Assembly: GCA_037127915.1 (NCBI GenBank) | Contig: JBAXXL010000004.1 | Location: forward strand, 66,287-130,286 | DNA: 64,000 nucleotides | DNA from: JBAXXL01 sp037127915 | Lineage (GTDB): Bacteria > Bacteroidota > Ignavibacteria > Kapaibacteriales > UBA2268 | Direction of reading: 5' to 3' | Shown: one piece after another, positions 1 through 9,293 of the stretch | Numbering within the stretch: position 1 is the stretch's first letter | Layout of the letters: each line of letters begins with the position of its first letter | The notes under the pieces: model-generated | Seen by the model: only the letters and a program-made list of their open reading frames with translations | Database searches by the model: none | Told to the model about the DNA's origin: nothing | Made by a program: the position numbers and the translations under genes

Positions 1-1
1 C

Positions 2-613
2 GAAATCATAAGCCAAAACACCGATAGTACCCTTAGTTATATGGAAGCGTATAAATATGATGATAATGGAAATATGATTAGTAACATATCCTACGATGCC
101 GCTGGACAAAGTCCGGGTAGATTTATTTACAAGTTCGATTTTCAAGGCCATAAAATAGAGATGGTTAGCTACAATGCAAAAGATTCTATAAATACAAAAG
201 AAACTTATAAGTATGACTCTAAAGGTAATATGATAGAAATGAATAGATTTACAGGGGATGGCTATCTGGATTTCAAAGAAACCAATATGTACGATGAGAA
301 GGGTAATAAAATTGAAGTTCATAGTTATAACTCCGATGGATCAAAATCCTGGAAGAAAATCTATAAGTACGATGAACAGTCGAATAAAATTGAATTAGTG
401 AATTATAATGGAAAAGATTCGTTCGTTTCCAAATTCACTTATCAATATGATGCTCAAAAAAATGAGATTAATAGAGTGGAATACGATTCCGAAAATACTG
501 TAAGTTGGAAATATTCTTCTAAATACGACACAGCGGGAAATCTGATTGAAGAAATGAGATATACCGATACAAATCAACCTGACAGAAAAATAGAATATCT
601 TTATTCAAAGTAA
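2..613 (+). CDS. YD-repeat (RHS-like) protein, 5' end outside window
   Basis: The frame is open from base 2, so the gene probably starts upstream; the first ATG inside the window is at 41. The visible part is almost entirely a repeat of about 24-26 residues built on Y-x-Y-D-x-x-G-N-x-I-E followed by a variable Y-N/D segment. About seven copies can be counted. This is the pattern of YD/RHS-type surface repeats, which form beta-rich shells in larger proteins. No catalytic motif or sorting domain is visible, and the protein simply ends after the last repeat (YLYSK). The TPR gene follows 21 bp downstream in the same direction, so the two may be co-transcribed. Function is unknown; a surface or periplasmic structural role is inferred from the repeats only. 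Confidence 0.7.
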   Translation, partial: EIISQNTDSTLSYMEAYKYDDNGNMISNISYDAAGQSPGRFIYKFDFQGHKIEMVSYNAKDSINTKETYKYDSKGNMIEMNRFTGDGYLDFKETNMYDEKGNKIEVHSYNSDGSKSWKKIYKYDEQSNKIELVNYNGKDSFVSKFTYQYDAQKNEINRVEYDSENTVSWKYSSKYDTAGNLIEEMRYTDTNQPDRKIEYLYSK

Positions 614-634
614 ATTTTCATCAAAGGTATCAAC

Positions 635-1753
635 ATGAAAAAAATATGTTTGTTACTGACTTTTATCATTTCGATTCATTATATGTCTTTTGGGCAAACT
701 TCTCAAGAATATTTAGTTAGTGGAGAATCAAAATATAAACTCGGCCAATATAAAGAATCTATCGAAGAATATACAAAAGCACTCGAAAAGAATCCCAATT
801 CCTCGGCTATATATTACAATCGAGGACTTGCGAAATATAGTATTGGAGAATATATCGGGGCAATACAAGATTACACCAAATCAATTGACCTCAATCCAAA
901 GGATGGTGGCACATATTACAATCGGGGACTAGCGAAATTTTATTTAGGTGATTATAAAGGGGCATTACAGGATTATAACAAAGCGATAGAGATCGATTCC
1001 AAAGATTATGCTTCATATATTAACCGTGGTCTTGCCAAATCCGAATTAGGCTTTAAAGAAGCCGCCATAGATGATTATAATAAAGCTATTGAACTCAATC
1101 CTGATGATTCGAAAGCATTTTATAACAAAGCTCTTGCAGAATATGGGTTAGGAGAAAAAAAAGAGGCTTTACAGGATTACACTAAAGCAATCGAACTTAA
1201 CCCTAAAGATTCAAAAACTTATTATAATAGAGGTATTTTAAACATAGAGATGGGCGAATTCAACTCTGCATTGTCGGACTTTACTAAAGCTGTACAACTT
1301 AATCCTAATTTTCCGGAAGCGTTTGCTAATAAAGGAAGAGCAAATGATGAACTCGGTGATAAATCAGCCGCAATTAAGGATTATTCCGAAGCTATAAAGT
1401 TGAATCCTAAAATGCTTGAAGCATTTTATAATAGAGCTATTGCAAGAACTGAGCTAGCTGATTATAAAGGAGCGATTGAAGATTACGATAATGCTATAAC
1501 GCTCAATCCCAATAATGCTGATATATATTATAATCGTGGCTATGTAAAATATAAAATTGCGGATTTGGAATCGGCTATCCAAGATTATTCTAAAGCTATT
1601 GAACTTAATTCCAAATTCGCTGAAGCATATCTAAACCGAGGGTCGGCAAAATATGAAATCGGTTATAAGGAAGGCGCTTATGCCGATTGGAAAAAAGCCA
1701 GTGGATTGGGTAATAAATCGGCGGCAGATTTATTGAAACAAGTTAAAAAATAA
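635..1753 (+). CDS. Secreted tetratricopeptide repeat protein
   Basis: 372 residues. A signal peptide of about 20 residues ends near SFGQ. The rest is about ten consecutive 34-residue TPR units with the usual W/Y-L-G-Y-A-F-A-P spacing, for example repeated AIxDYxKAIELNPxDxxxYYNRGxAK. TPR solenoids bind other proteins; in Bacteroidota periplasmic forms often belong to envelope assembly or secretion machines. No enzymatic domain is present. The gene lies just after the YD-repeat gene and before a strong hairpin terminator. The specific partner cannot be read from the sequence. Confidence 0.88.
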   Translation: MKKICLLLTFIISIHYMSFGQTSQEYLVSGESKYKLGQYKESIEEYTKALEKNPNSSAIYYNRGLAKYSIGEYIGAIQDYTKSIDLNPKDGGTYYNRGLAKFYLGDYKGALQDYNKAIEIDSKDYASYINRGLAKSELGFKEAAIDDYNKAIELNPDDSKAFYNKALAEYGLGEKKEALQDYTKAIELNPKDSKTYYNRGILNIEMGEFNSALSDFTKAVQLNPNFPEAFANKGRANDELGDKSAAIKDYSEAIKLNPKMLEAFYNRAIARTELADYKGAIEDYDNAITLNPNNADIYYNRGYVKYKIADLESAIQDYSKAIELNSKFAEAYLNRGSAKYEIGYKEGAYADWKKASGLGNKSAADLLKQVKK

Positions 1754-1760
1754 AAAAAGT

Positions 1761-1792
1761 GTCCTGCACATCGAAGTGCAGGACATTTTTTC
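1761..1792. terminator. Bidirectional intrinsic terminator between the TPR gene and dnaA
   Basis: A perfect 9-bp stem, gtcctgcac (1761-1769) and gtgcaggac (1776-1784), encloses a 6-nt loop. It is followed by a T-rich tract and preceded by an A-rich tract, so it can end both converging transcripts. Confidence 0.9.
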
Positions 1793-1845
1793 TAGAAATA
1801 TATTCTCATCGGATGACTTATTTTCATCCCGTGAGTAACATATTA

Positions 1846-3345
1846 CTATAAGTATTCTTGACATTTATCGGTCAAAACACGGCAATCTTTTTTAACTACA
1901 GGGTCTGTAAAAATATAATTGTCAATCGTTTTAATCGAATGCAATACAGTCGAATGGTCACGTTTGCCGAATGCGGCTCCAATTTTCTTGAGCGAAAGCA
2001 TTGTGAGCTTCTTTCCGAGATACATAGCCATTTGTCTTGCTAATGCAATTTCGTGTTTTCGTGAAAGCGATTCCATTTCATCAATATGAACTGAGTAATG
2101 GTTACTTACTAATTGCTTGATTACTTCAATAGTAAGTATTTTTTCCTCAGAACTGACATTGTTTGCTCCTATAACTTCGCGAGCTAATTCTACATTCAGT
2201 TGGCGATGGTCAAAAGCAACTTTTGCCAAAATGCTAATCAATGTCCCTTCGAGCTGACGAACATTATTTACGACGTTCTGAGCGATGAAATTCACTACAT
2301 CCATAGGAATTTCTATACCTTCGTCCTTAGCCTTTTTCAATATGATTGCAACGCGGGTTTCGAACTCCGGAGGTTTGATATCCACGTTTAAACCTTGCTG
2401 GAAGCGCGAAATTAAACGGTTATCAATATCTTTTAACTCCACCGGTGAGCGATCACTTGTTATTACAATTAATTTGCCGGCTTGGTATAAGGCATTAAAA
2501 ATATAAAAGAAATTATCTTGAGTTTTGTCTTTACCCGCTAAAATATGGATATCATCAATCAGCAATACATCAATATTGCGATAGAACGCCATAAACTTAC
2601 TAACTTTATTATCCCTAATGGAATCGATAAAATCAGTATAGAATTTTTCACTGGATAAATACAAAACCTTTAATTTAGGTTCATTTCTTTTAACTGAGTT
2701 GCCTATCGCCTGCAATAAATGCGTTTTTCCCAAACCGGAATTACCGTAAATAAATAACGGACAATAGCGGTTATGAAGTGGTTTTTCAGAAACTGCTTGC
2801 GTGGCACTCGAAGCCAATTGATTGCTATCACCGACGACAAAGTTATCAAATTGATAACGAGTGTTCAAAGTTTCCGGATACTCGTCCTCGGTTTTTTTTT
2901 CAACATCGAATGTAATGCTTTTTTGTTGATTTTTTCCATCAACTTTAATTGTTCGCTCTTCTAAAGTATTACTGGCTTTCTCAACAACAATTTCGAAATC
3001 CAATAATGTATTTTCGCCAAAAACATTAAAAACTGTTTTTTGGAGCAGATCATAATAGTTCTCTTCTATCCATTCGAGAAAAAATTGACTCGGGACTTTT
3101 AAGGTCAATGTATTCCTCTCATACCTTAGTGGTTTGAGAGGAATAAACCAAGTTTTGAAGGGATTTTCTGTTATATTGTCTCGGATAACTGATAAGCAGT
3201 TTGACCATTTTATTTCATGGTCGGGCTTGCTTTTTTCAATTTTCCTTTTACCAAAACCGTTGTGTTGCTCATGTATTGCTATGTTAGCATCATCAACGAA
3301 CAATTCAATGTTTTCATTTGCGTAACTGGTATTTTTATCAAACAC
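1846..3345 (-). CDS. dnaA: Chromosomal replication initiator protein DnaA
   Basis: 499 residues. The protein binds DnaA boxes at the origin and melts it in an ATP-dependent way. Visible features are the domain I oligomerisation region from about residue 46 (the W-F-x-P-L stretch), Walker A GNSGLGKTH at 201-209, Walker B with DDIH at 265-268, and the domain IV DNA-binding signature RDHSTVLHS near the C terminus. The start is GTG, chosen because AAGGAG (minus strand, 3355-3360) lies 9 nt upstream. This start leaves an N-terminal extension of about 45 residues before domain I. No dnaN, recF or DnaA-box cluster is next to it, so the gene does not mark an obvious origin here. Confidence 0.97.
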   Translation of the reverse strand: MFDKNTSYANENIELFVDDANIAIHEQHNGFGKRKIEKSKPDHEIKWSNCLSVIRDNITENPFKTWFIPLKPLRYERNTLTLKVPSQFFLEWIEENYYDLLQKTVFNVFGENTLLDFEIVVEKASNTLEERTIKVDGKNQQKSITFDVEKKTEDEYPETLNTRYQFDNFVVGDSNQLASSATQAVSEKPLHNRYCPLFIYGNSGLGKTHLLQAIGNSVKRNEPKLKVLYLSSEKFYTDFIDSIRDNKVSKFMAFYRNIDVLLIDDIHILAGKDKTQDNFFYIFNALYQAGKLIVITSDRSPVELKDIDNRLISRFQQGLNVDIKPPEFETRVAIILKKAKDEGIEIPMDVVNFIAQNVVNNVRQLEGTLISILAKVAFDHRQLNVELAREVIGANNVSSEEKILTIEVIKQLVSNHYSVHIDEMESLSRKHEIALARQMAMYLGKKLTMLSLKKIGAAFGKRDHSTVLHSIKTIDNYIFTDPVVKKDCRVLTDKCQEYL

Positions 3346-3354
3346 TTCAGATTG

Positions 3355-3360
3355 CTCCTT
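3355..3360 (-). promoter_or_regulatory. Shine-Dalgarno site for the dnaA GTG start
   Basis: AAGGAG on the minus strand ends 9 nt before the GTG codon at 3345-3343 and supports that start. Confidence 0.7.
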
Positions 3361-3448
3361 ATAAAAAGTTCCATATAAATTTCATACTAAAAATACCTCT
3401 TTTTGCTGTTTTTTTTATTGAGAAAAATAATCAACTTCCCCTTAAGTT

Positions 3449-3479
3449 TTTGTCTTTTTTCGTTTTTAAGCTATATTTG
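3449..3479 (+). promoter_or_regulatory. Bacteroidetes-type promoter (TTTG-N19-TATATTTG)
   Basis: TTTG at 3449-3452 and TATATTTG at 3472-3479 are exactly 19 bp apart. This matches the -33/-7 consensus TTTG and TAnnTTTG known for the primary sigma factor of Bacteroidota. The next gene on this strand starts about 340 nt downstream, so the transcript would have a long leader or include a short RNA. Confidence 0.4.
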
Positions 3480-3824
3480 TATTTCAAAAATTCTGTACAA
3501 AAAGACAATGATTCTATCTGTTTTCTCAATCATTACTGGTTTAAATATTGGATTTTTTTTCCGAAAAAAAAAATGAATATTAAAAGTATTTTTATTGTTT
3601 TTTAAGGTAATTTTTCAATCCATGATTAGGACTGAGGTTAATAAAAAAACTATTTTTTTAGAATTTTATTCAATTAATATTTCTTAAGAAAAGTTAATAA
3701 ATCATCTTTTTGGGTTCATAATTTGAATTGATATGATAAAAATAATATGAATATTAACCAATATTTTAAATTAATTATGAAGGATGTTCGTTATTTTAGT
3801 GAAATAAAATTATTAGGAAAGAAA

Positions 3825-6239
3825 ATGAAATTTAATATAATATATAAACTGACTTTTAGCATAGTATTTCTAATTGCTCTATTCAATGCTGTTCCGGTTC
3901 AAAGTCAATGGCAGAGAGTAAAAAATCTTCCGGTGAACTATTCTGAAAATGATGGAGCATATTACTTAGATGTATATTTTCTGCCCTATGATGCAAATTT
4001 TGGATGGGCTTGCGGGTACGCAGGCAGGATTGTTGCTACAACCGACGGCGGCAAAACCTGGAAGGGATCTAGAATAATTACATCCGATCCGTTGAATAGT
4101 CAATTTGAAAGCATACAATTTGTTAATAAAAGTGTTGGATTCTGTGTTGATGCAACTGAAAGTGCAATTTACAAAACTACCGATGGCGGGGCAAACTGGA
4201 AAAACATTTCTCCTAAACCTAATCCGGGATTAAGATCTGCTTATTGGGGAACATATTTTTATGATGCAAATTTAGGAGTAATAATGGGCGGTGGAACTTG
4301 CAATAATGGACCAACCTTCCATGATTACTGCAGATTTTATCGAACTACCGACGGAGGTAAAACTTGGGACCAATCAACGGCAGATCCGGTTGGCAGACCA
4401 ACTAAACCCTGCGATGCTGTTATAATGGACGCAAAGGGATCCGGATATGCAATTTCAAGCGGTTTACTTTGGGAAACAGACGATGCTCTAAATTGGAGAA
4501 TTATTGACCAAACAGGTGCGCTGGATTGGCATGAAGAAATAACTTATGATAACGGTAGTTTTTTAGTGCCGGTTTCTGAATATTGCCAAGGATCAACAGG
4601 TAACAACTACGGTGGAATGCGATTTAAAGAAGTAGGTACAAGTATCTGGAGAAGCTATAATACTGGTGTTCCAATGTTCGGTACTTGTTTATTAGGTACA
4701 AAAATTGGTTGGGCTGTAGGTCATAATAGAGCTGTTTATTATACTTCGGATGCAGGAAAAACTTGGGAATTAAGAAACTGTGGTGTGATGGAAGGAACAG
4801 ATTTAGATGATATATATTTTGCAAACGATACAACAGGTTGGCTTGTTGGAAAAGGAATATATAGATGGGCACCGGTGGATACTACAAAACCGGACTTAAT
4901 ACTAGAAAATCCAGTTTGTCCCGATGAAAAGGGATATATAAAAGTAAAAAATGCCGCTGATTACGAAAAATTGGATTGGTATATAAACGGGAAATTCTAT
5001 ACTTCATTTTATGATTCCATTGCAGTAAAACCCGGACAATATGTAACTATTGTTTATGAAGATTGGGATAAACCTAACTGCGGTCAAATAGATTCGGTTT
5101 TAATTACAGAATTTCCAAGAAGCAAACTATCTATATTAAATGCAGACAGTTTAAATTTATGCAAAAACGATTCATTGGAATTAATCTGTGAGCAGATATT
5201 TCCAAAGTATCTATGGTCAACAGGTGATACAACAAAAACAACGATGGTTCATAAAGCTGGTGTTTATACAGTTATGGTCCAAGATTCAAACGGATGTCAG
5301 TATGCCGAAAGTGCTCAAGTTAAAGACGTCGGGCTACCTTCGGCAAATATCGAGATTGTAGGCAATAACAGCATCTGCGTTAAAGATTCACTGATTTTAA
5401 AACTGCATGGTAATTATCAAGAATGTAAATGGTATAGAGATAATAAGAATGACGAGAATTACATATCCGATAAAAATGAAATAAAAGTCGGCAAGCAAGG
5501 ATATTATTTTGCTGTTATTAATAGCAAATGGGGTTGCGAGAACACATCCGATTCAATATTTGTTGAGGTCAGGATAGATTCAAACCGCTTTGATTATCGA
5601 TTTGCCGCAAGCGATTTAGTTGAGAGATTTGAAGAAAGCAAATATCCGGAATTGGTTTGCCGTGATTTGACTATATATAACATTACAAGCAACTACGAAG
5701 AGCTTTCTACGGCTTACTTCAGGAATAATATTTCATTTTCTGTTCCACCTGGGCAATTACCTTATACAATCGAACCTAATGGGAAATATAATCTGCGAGT
5801 ATGCTACACATCTTATAATTTACCACGTGAACGAGATACGCTGTTAATATTTGACCGTTGTAGGAACCACACAGTACCAATGGTAGCCGAAGTAACAGCA
5901 GACCCGAATACCGGGCAATCAAATTGCGATATATTTATTGAAACAACCCCGAAAGATATAGATAAAAGCTTTGTTGCTTTTTTCGATAGACCGTATCCTA
6001 ATCCTGCTTTTGAAGATATATATATAGATGTAATCGGCAAAATCCAAGAAGTAATCGATGCTGATATTTCAATTTACGACTTTATGGGCAACAAAATATC
6101 TTTCGAGAAAAATATATTCAGTACCAATACTCAGAGTACAACTATTAAATTATCAGTTAAAGCAAGTAATGGTACATATTTTGTGAAAATTGTACAGGGT
6201 ACTCAAATAGTTGTTTATCCGATAGTAATTCTTAAATAA
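3825..6239 (+). CDS. Secreted Asp-box (Ycf48/BNR-like) protein with T9SS sorting domain
   Basis: 804 residues from the preferred ATG at 3825. An upstream in-frame ATG at 3747 would add 26 residues before the signal peptide. The 3825 start is preferred because it begins directly with a signal peptide ending near VQSQ and has AGGAAAG just upstream. The N-terminal half carries Asp-box repeats of the form T-T/S-D-G-G-K-T-W (four clear copies), as in beta-propeller proteins of the Ycf48/sialidase type. The middle has immunoglobulin-like segments. The last about 80 residues (YPNPAFEDIYIDV to VILK) are a T9SS type A sorting domain. Likely a surface-anchored or released protein; ligand unknown. Confidence 0.85.
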   Translation: MKFNIIYKLTFSIVFLIALFNAVPVQSQWQRVKNLPVNYSENDGAYYLDVYFLPYDANFGWACGYAGRIVATTDGGKTWKGSRIITSDPLNSQFESIQFVNKSVGFCVDATESAIYKTTDGGANWKNISPKPNPGLRSAYWGTYFYDANLGVIMGGGTCNNGPTFHDYCRFYRTTDGGKTWDQSTADPVGRPTKPCDAVIMDAKGSGYAISSGLLWETDDALNWRIIDQTGALDWHEEITYDNGSFLVPVSEYCQGSTGNNYGGMRFKEVGTSIWRSYNTGVPMFGTCLLGTKIGWAVGHNRAVYYTSDAGKTWELRNCGVMEGTDLDDIYFANDTTGWLVGKGIYRWAPVDTTKPDLILENPVCPDEKGYIKVKNAADYEKLDWYINGKFYTSFYDSIAVKPGQYVTIVYEDWDKPNCGQIDSVLITEFPRSKLSILNADSLNLCKNDSLELICEQIFPKYLWSTGDTTKTTMVHKAGVYTVMVQDSNGCQYAESAQVKDVGLPSANIEIVGNNSICVKDSLILKLHGNYQECKWYRDNKNDENYISDKNEIKVGKQGYYFAVINSKWGCENTSDSIFVEVRIDSNRFDYRFAASDLVERFEESKYPELVCRDLTIYNITSNYEELSTAYFRNNISFSVPPGQLPYTIEPNGKYNLRVCYTSYNLPRERDTLLIFDRCRNHTVPMVAEVTADPNTGQSNCDIFIETTPKDIDKSFVAFFDRPYPNPAFEDIYIDVIGKIQEVIDADISIYDFMGNKISFEKNIFSTNTQSTTIKLSVKASNGTYFVKIVQGTQIVVYPIVILK

Positions 6240-6251
6240 TCGGTAGTTTTT

Positions 6252-6716
6252 ATGGGTTTATTTACTTCGAGAATGGCAAAACTTAATAATAATTCTGTGG
6301 ATAGTGATGAGTTTATTGGTGAATTTAATTGGGAAAATTGGAAGCAAATCACCGGCTGGTCGGATAGTGATGGCATAGCTTATATTCCCGATGAAACAAT
6401 TTTAGAAAAATTAAAAGTTAAATTAAAAAAACAGAACATTCGATTTGTATTTTTTGTTGCCGAGTGGTGCGGGGATTCGCATTATGCCGCACCTATGGTA
6501 ATTAAATTATTGAAATTATGTGATATTACGGACAATCGGCTTAAGCTGATAGGGGTGAGCCGCGATAAAATGTCACCCAATATTGCATTTCAAAATAATA
6601 TAGATAGTATTCCTACATTAATTGTTCAATATGATGATTATGAATTCGGCAGAATAGATGAGTATCCTGCCGTTTCTTGGGAATATGATATACTAAAAAT
6701 AGTTGCGGATTTTTAA
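6252..6716 (+). CDS. Thioredoxin-family protein with a single active-site cysteine (WCGDS)
   Basis: 154 residues without a signal peptide, so cytoplasmic. The thioredoxin fold is supported by the strand FVFFVAEWCGDS at about residues 66-76 and the cis-proline segment SIPTL. The active site reads C73-G-D-S76, so the second cysteine is replaced by serine. Family knowledge says such monothiol sites can act through mixed disulfides or glutathione but not as ordinary dithiol reductants. The gene lies 12 bp after the Asp-box gene and its 3' end overlaps that of convergent nadB by 4 bp. The exact substrate is unknown. Confidence 0.75.
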   Translation: MGLFTSRMAKLNNNSVDSDEFIGEFNWENWKQITGWSDSDGIAYIPDETILEKLKVKLKKQNIRFVFFVAEWCGDSHYAAPMVIKLLKLCDITDNRLKLIGVSRDKMSPNIAFQNNIDSIPTLIVQYDDYEFGRIDEYPAVSWEYDILKIVADF

Positions 6717-8257
6717 TCGACTAAGTAGTGGCATCCTGATTTATGGACTTTACTTTGGCTTGCCGCTAGTGTTATAGCTATTGCGGATTGAACACCATTT
6801 CTAAGTTCGACTGTTTCCTTAGTTAACATAGCTTTCTTATAAAACTCCACAATTTCGTTCTGCAAATTTCTTAAAGTATGATTTGCACGGTCTAATCGTG
6901 CTGTCGTTCGTACCAACCCTACGTAATTCCACATAGTATATTTAATCCGCATCCAATCTTGAGCAATCAATGCAGGGTCAACGTGTTCATCGGATTTTAT
7001 CCAAGGATAAATTTCAGGGAAATATTGGGATTCTTCATTGAGTTTTGCGGCATCTTTTCCGGCTAAATGTCCCCAAACAACTCCTTCTAAAAGGGAAGTG
7101 GAAGCCAAGCGGTTTGCCCCGTGCAATCCTGTACAGGATACTTCGCCAATTGCATATAATCGGCGGAGGGAAGTTCTACCGTTTAGATTTACACCGACGC
7201 CGCCGCATGAATAATGTGCGGCTGGAACGACAGGGATCGGTTCAGTTGTAATGTCTATACCACTTTGAAGACAATGCCCATAAATAGTCGGAAAACGTGA
7301 TTTGAGCCATTCTGAAGGTTTATGTGAGATGTCTAAATAAACGTAGGGATGCCCCGAATTGAGCATACTTTGGTAAATACCACGAGAAACAATATCACGT
7401 GGCGCCAAATCACCTTGCGGGTGAAAATCTTTCATAAAAGGGTAGCCTTTATGGTCTAACAATTTTCCACCTTCGCCGCGAACAGATTCTGAAATTAAAA
7501 ATCTATCATTAGCATTATAAAATGCGGTAGGATGAAATTGTATATACTGCAAATTAAAACATCTAGCTCCTGCTCTCCAAGCGATAGATAATCCATCGCC
7601 TGTTGCATCTGCCGGATTAGTTGTGTGTATATAGACTTGTCCCAAACCACCGGCCGCTAAAATAGTATTTCCGGCAAAGAGTGGAAAAATTTCTTCAGTG
7701 TCAAGCGAAAGAACCCAGCTTCCGAAGCAGGCGGGATTCTTATATATATCGAGAGTATTTGTTGAATCATGCGAAAGTGTTAGCAAATCCACAGCCATGT
7801 GTCTGGTCATAACCTTTATATTCGGATGTTTTTCGACTTCCTCAACCAAAGATTCCATGATAGATTTACCGGTTTTATCCTTGCAATGAATTATCCGGGC
7901 TTGGTTGTGAGCACCCTCGGCGGTTAAATCCAATTCACCTTCATCGGTATAGTCAAATTCGGTGTGGCATCGCTCTAATAAATATTTATCAACTAATTCA
8001 GCACCCATTTCGCCAAGTTGAACAACTGCGGATTCTTCACAATGTCCGTCCCCGGCAACCATAATATCGTTAATTAGCTCACGGGCTGAGTCGTGACGGC
8101 CTTTATAAATAATGCCACCTTGAGCGTGCGGTGAGTTTCCGCTTATTAAACTATCAGCTTTGGTTATTATCGTTACTTCACAGCCCTCGTCAGCGGCTGA
8201 AAGTGCTGCAATACAACCGGCAATACCGGAACCTATAACTAAAATATCTGTTTTCAT
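6713..8257 (-). CDS. nadB: L-aspartate oxidase
   Basis: 514 residues. It oxidises L-aspartate to iminoaspartate, the first step of de novo NAD synthesis, using FAD. Evidence: the N-terminal dinucleotide-binding motif GSGIAGCIAAL, the succinate dehydrogenase/fumarate reductase-type segments SPHAQGGI, QFHPTAF, SESVRGEGG and LHGANRLASTSLLEGVVWG, and a C-terminal helical domain, all in the family order and at family length. nadA and nadC are not in the window. The 3' end overlaps the thioredoxin-like gene by 4 bp in convergent arrangement. Confidence 0.96.
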   Translation of the reverse strand: MKTDILVIGSGIAGCIAALSAADEGCEVTIITKADSLISGNSPHAQGGIIYKGRHDSARELINDIMVAGDGHCEESAVVQLGEMGAELVDKYLLERCHTEFDYTDEGELDLTAEGAHNQARIIHCKDKTGKSIMESLVEEVEKHPNIKVMTRHMAVDLLTLSHDSTNTLDIYKNPACFGSWVLSLDTEEIFPLFAGNTILAAGGLGQVYIHTTNPADATGDGLSIAWRAGARCFNLQYIQFHPTAFYNANDRFLISESVRGEGGKLLDHKGYPFMKDFHPQGDLAPRDIVSRGIYQSMLNSGHPYVYLDISHKPSEWLKSRFPTIYGHCLQSGIDITTEPIPVVPAAHYSCGGVGVNLNGRTSLRRLYAIGEVSCTGLHGANRLASTSLLEGVVWGHLAGKDAAKLNEESQYFPEIYPWIKSDEHVDPALIAQDWMRIKYTMWNYVGLVRTTARLDRANHTLRNLQNEIVEFYKKAMLTKETVELRNGVQSAIAITLAASQSKVHKSGCHYLVD

Positions 8258-8345
8258 TATTTTCTATTTTGTAAATTTTCTGAATTCAAACTTAAGAAAA
8301 AACGTTATATAATGTTCAATATTATAAAATTCCTCAATATTTTAG

Positions 8346-8353
8346 TAAATTTG
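8346..8353 (+). promoter_or_regulatory. Possible -7 element upstream of the YicC-family gene
   Basis: TAAATTTG matches TAnnTTTG and lies about 30 bp before the ATG. No TTTG at the standard 19-21 bp spacing is present, so this is only a weak call. Confidence 0.25.
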
Positions 8354-8384
8354 TATATTATATATTACAAAAAATGGTAAAGTC

Positions 8385-9260
8385 ATGATAAAAAGTATGA
8401 CAGGTTTCGCAAAAGCAGAAACCACAGAAAATGGATTAACAGTAAATATCGAAATAAAAAGCCTTAACGGTAGATTTTTGGAAATCAATTGCAAAATGCC
8501 TCGCAATCTAAATCATCGTGAAAGAGAACTTCGTGAATTAGTTCGTCAATATATGGATCGCGGTACGGTCAGCGTATTTGTGAATGTTGATAATAGCGAC
8601 GGGTCTAAAAAAATGGTGTTCAATGAGAATGCGGCAATTTTATGCTTCGAATCTTTGAACAATCTTCGCGAAAAGTTAAAAATACGTGAAACTGTTAAAT
8701 TAGAACACGTTCTAAAATTATCCGATAATTTTATAGTACAAGAAGTTAATGATGATGAAAAACAACTTATGTACTTAATCAACAAAGGAATGCGCAATGC
8801 GTTGAAATCTTTGGACGAAATGCGTATGAAAGAAGGTCAGCAAATCGCGAAAGATATCAAAATGCGTATGGGCGAAATCGAAATTCTTATGAATCAAGTT
8901 GAAGAAATTTCATTGAACCGTGTACCGGACGAAAGACAAAGATTGCGCGAACGTATTGCTATGCTGTTCGAAAGCGATGAAATTGATGAGCAAAGATTAC
9001 AGACCGAAATGGTATTGCTTGCCGATAAATTAGATGTTACCGAAGAAGTTACACGTATGAGATCTCATGTTATATTCTTCAATGAAATCTTCCGTGGCAA
9101 AGAATCTTCAGGTAGAAAATTGAATTTCCTTTTGCAAGAAATGAATAGAGAAGTCAATACCGTCGGTTCAAAAATTATGGATGCTAACGCTGCAAAAATC
9201 GTTGTTGCGATAAAAGAAGAATTAGAAAAAATCCGCGAACAAATTCAAAATATAGAGTAA
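8385..9260 (+). CDS. YicC/YloC-family endoribonuclease-like protein
   Basis: 291 residues, the normal family length. It opens with the family hallmark MIKSMTGFAKAE, followed by IEIKSLNGRFLEI. It ends with the conserved C-terminal domain (GRKLNFLLQEMNREVNTVGSK and a final helix). Family members are implicated in RNA cleavage and stationary-phase physiology. The long charged middle is predicted helical. The isomerase gene follows after 33 bp and may be co-transcribed. The family assignment is firm; the biochemical role is from family knowledge. Confidence 0.93.
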   Translation: MIKSMTGFAKAETTENGLTVNIEIKSLNGRFLEINCKMPRNLNHRERELRELVRQYMDRGTVSVFVNVDNSDGSKKMVFNENAAILCFESLNNLREKLKIRETVKLEHVLKLSDNFIVQEVNDDEKQLMYLINKGMRNALKSLDEMRMKEGQQIAKDIKMRMGEIEILMNQVEEISLNRVPDERQRLRERIAMLFESDEIDEQRLQTEMVLLADKLDVTEEVTRMRSHVIFFNEIFRGKESSGRKLNFLLQEMNREVNTVGSKIMDANAAKIVVAIKEELEKIREQIQNIE

Positions 9261-9293
9261 AATCATTAATAAATAAATCTACGGAGTAAATTT

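Larger units (their letters stand above)
3346..3824. other. A+T-rich divergent intergenic region between dnaA and the Asp-box protein
   Basis: This is about 480 bp with long A and T runs. I see one good promoter-like pair on the plus strand (3449-3479). I see no copy of the DnaA box TTATNCACA and no convincing small gene. It may hold promoters for both flanking genes; its length and base composition alone do not show an origin. Confidence 0.5.

Noticed and set aside
395..577. Small minus-strand frames inside larger genes, such as 395-577, 4624-4872, 33172-33447 and 60773-61174
   Set aside because: They are shadows of well-supported genes and have no family signal or ribosome-binding site.
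3346..3746. Replication origin next to dnaA
   Set aside because: There is A+T richness but no DnaA-box cluster, no dnaN or other origin genes; the single near-box at about 15645 is isolated.
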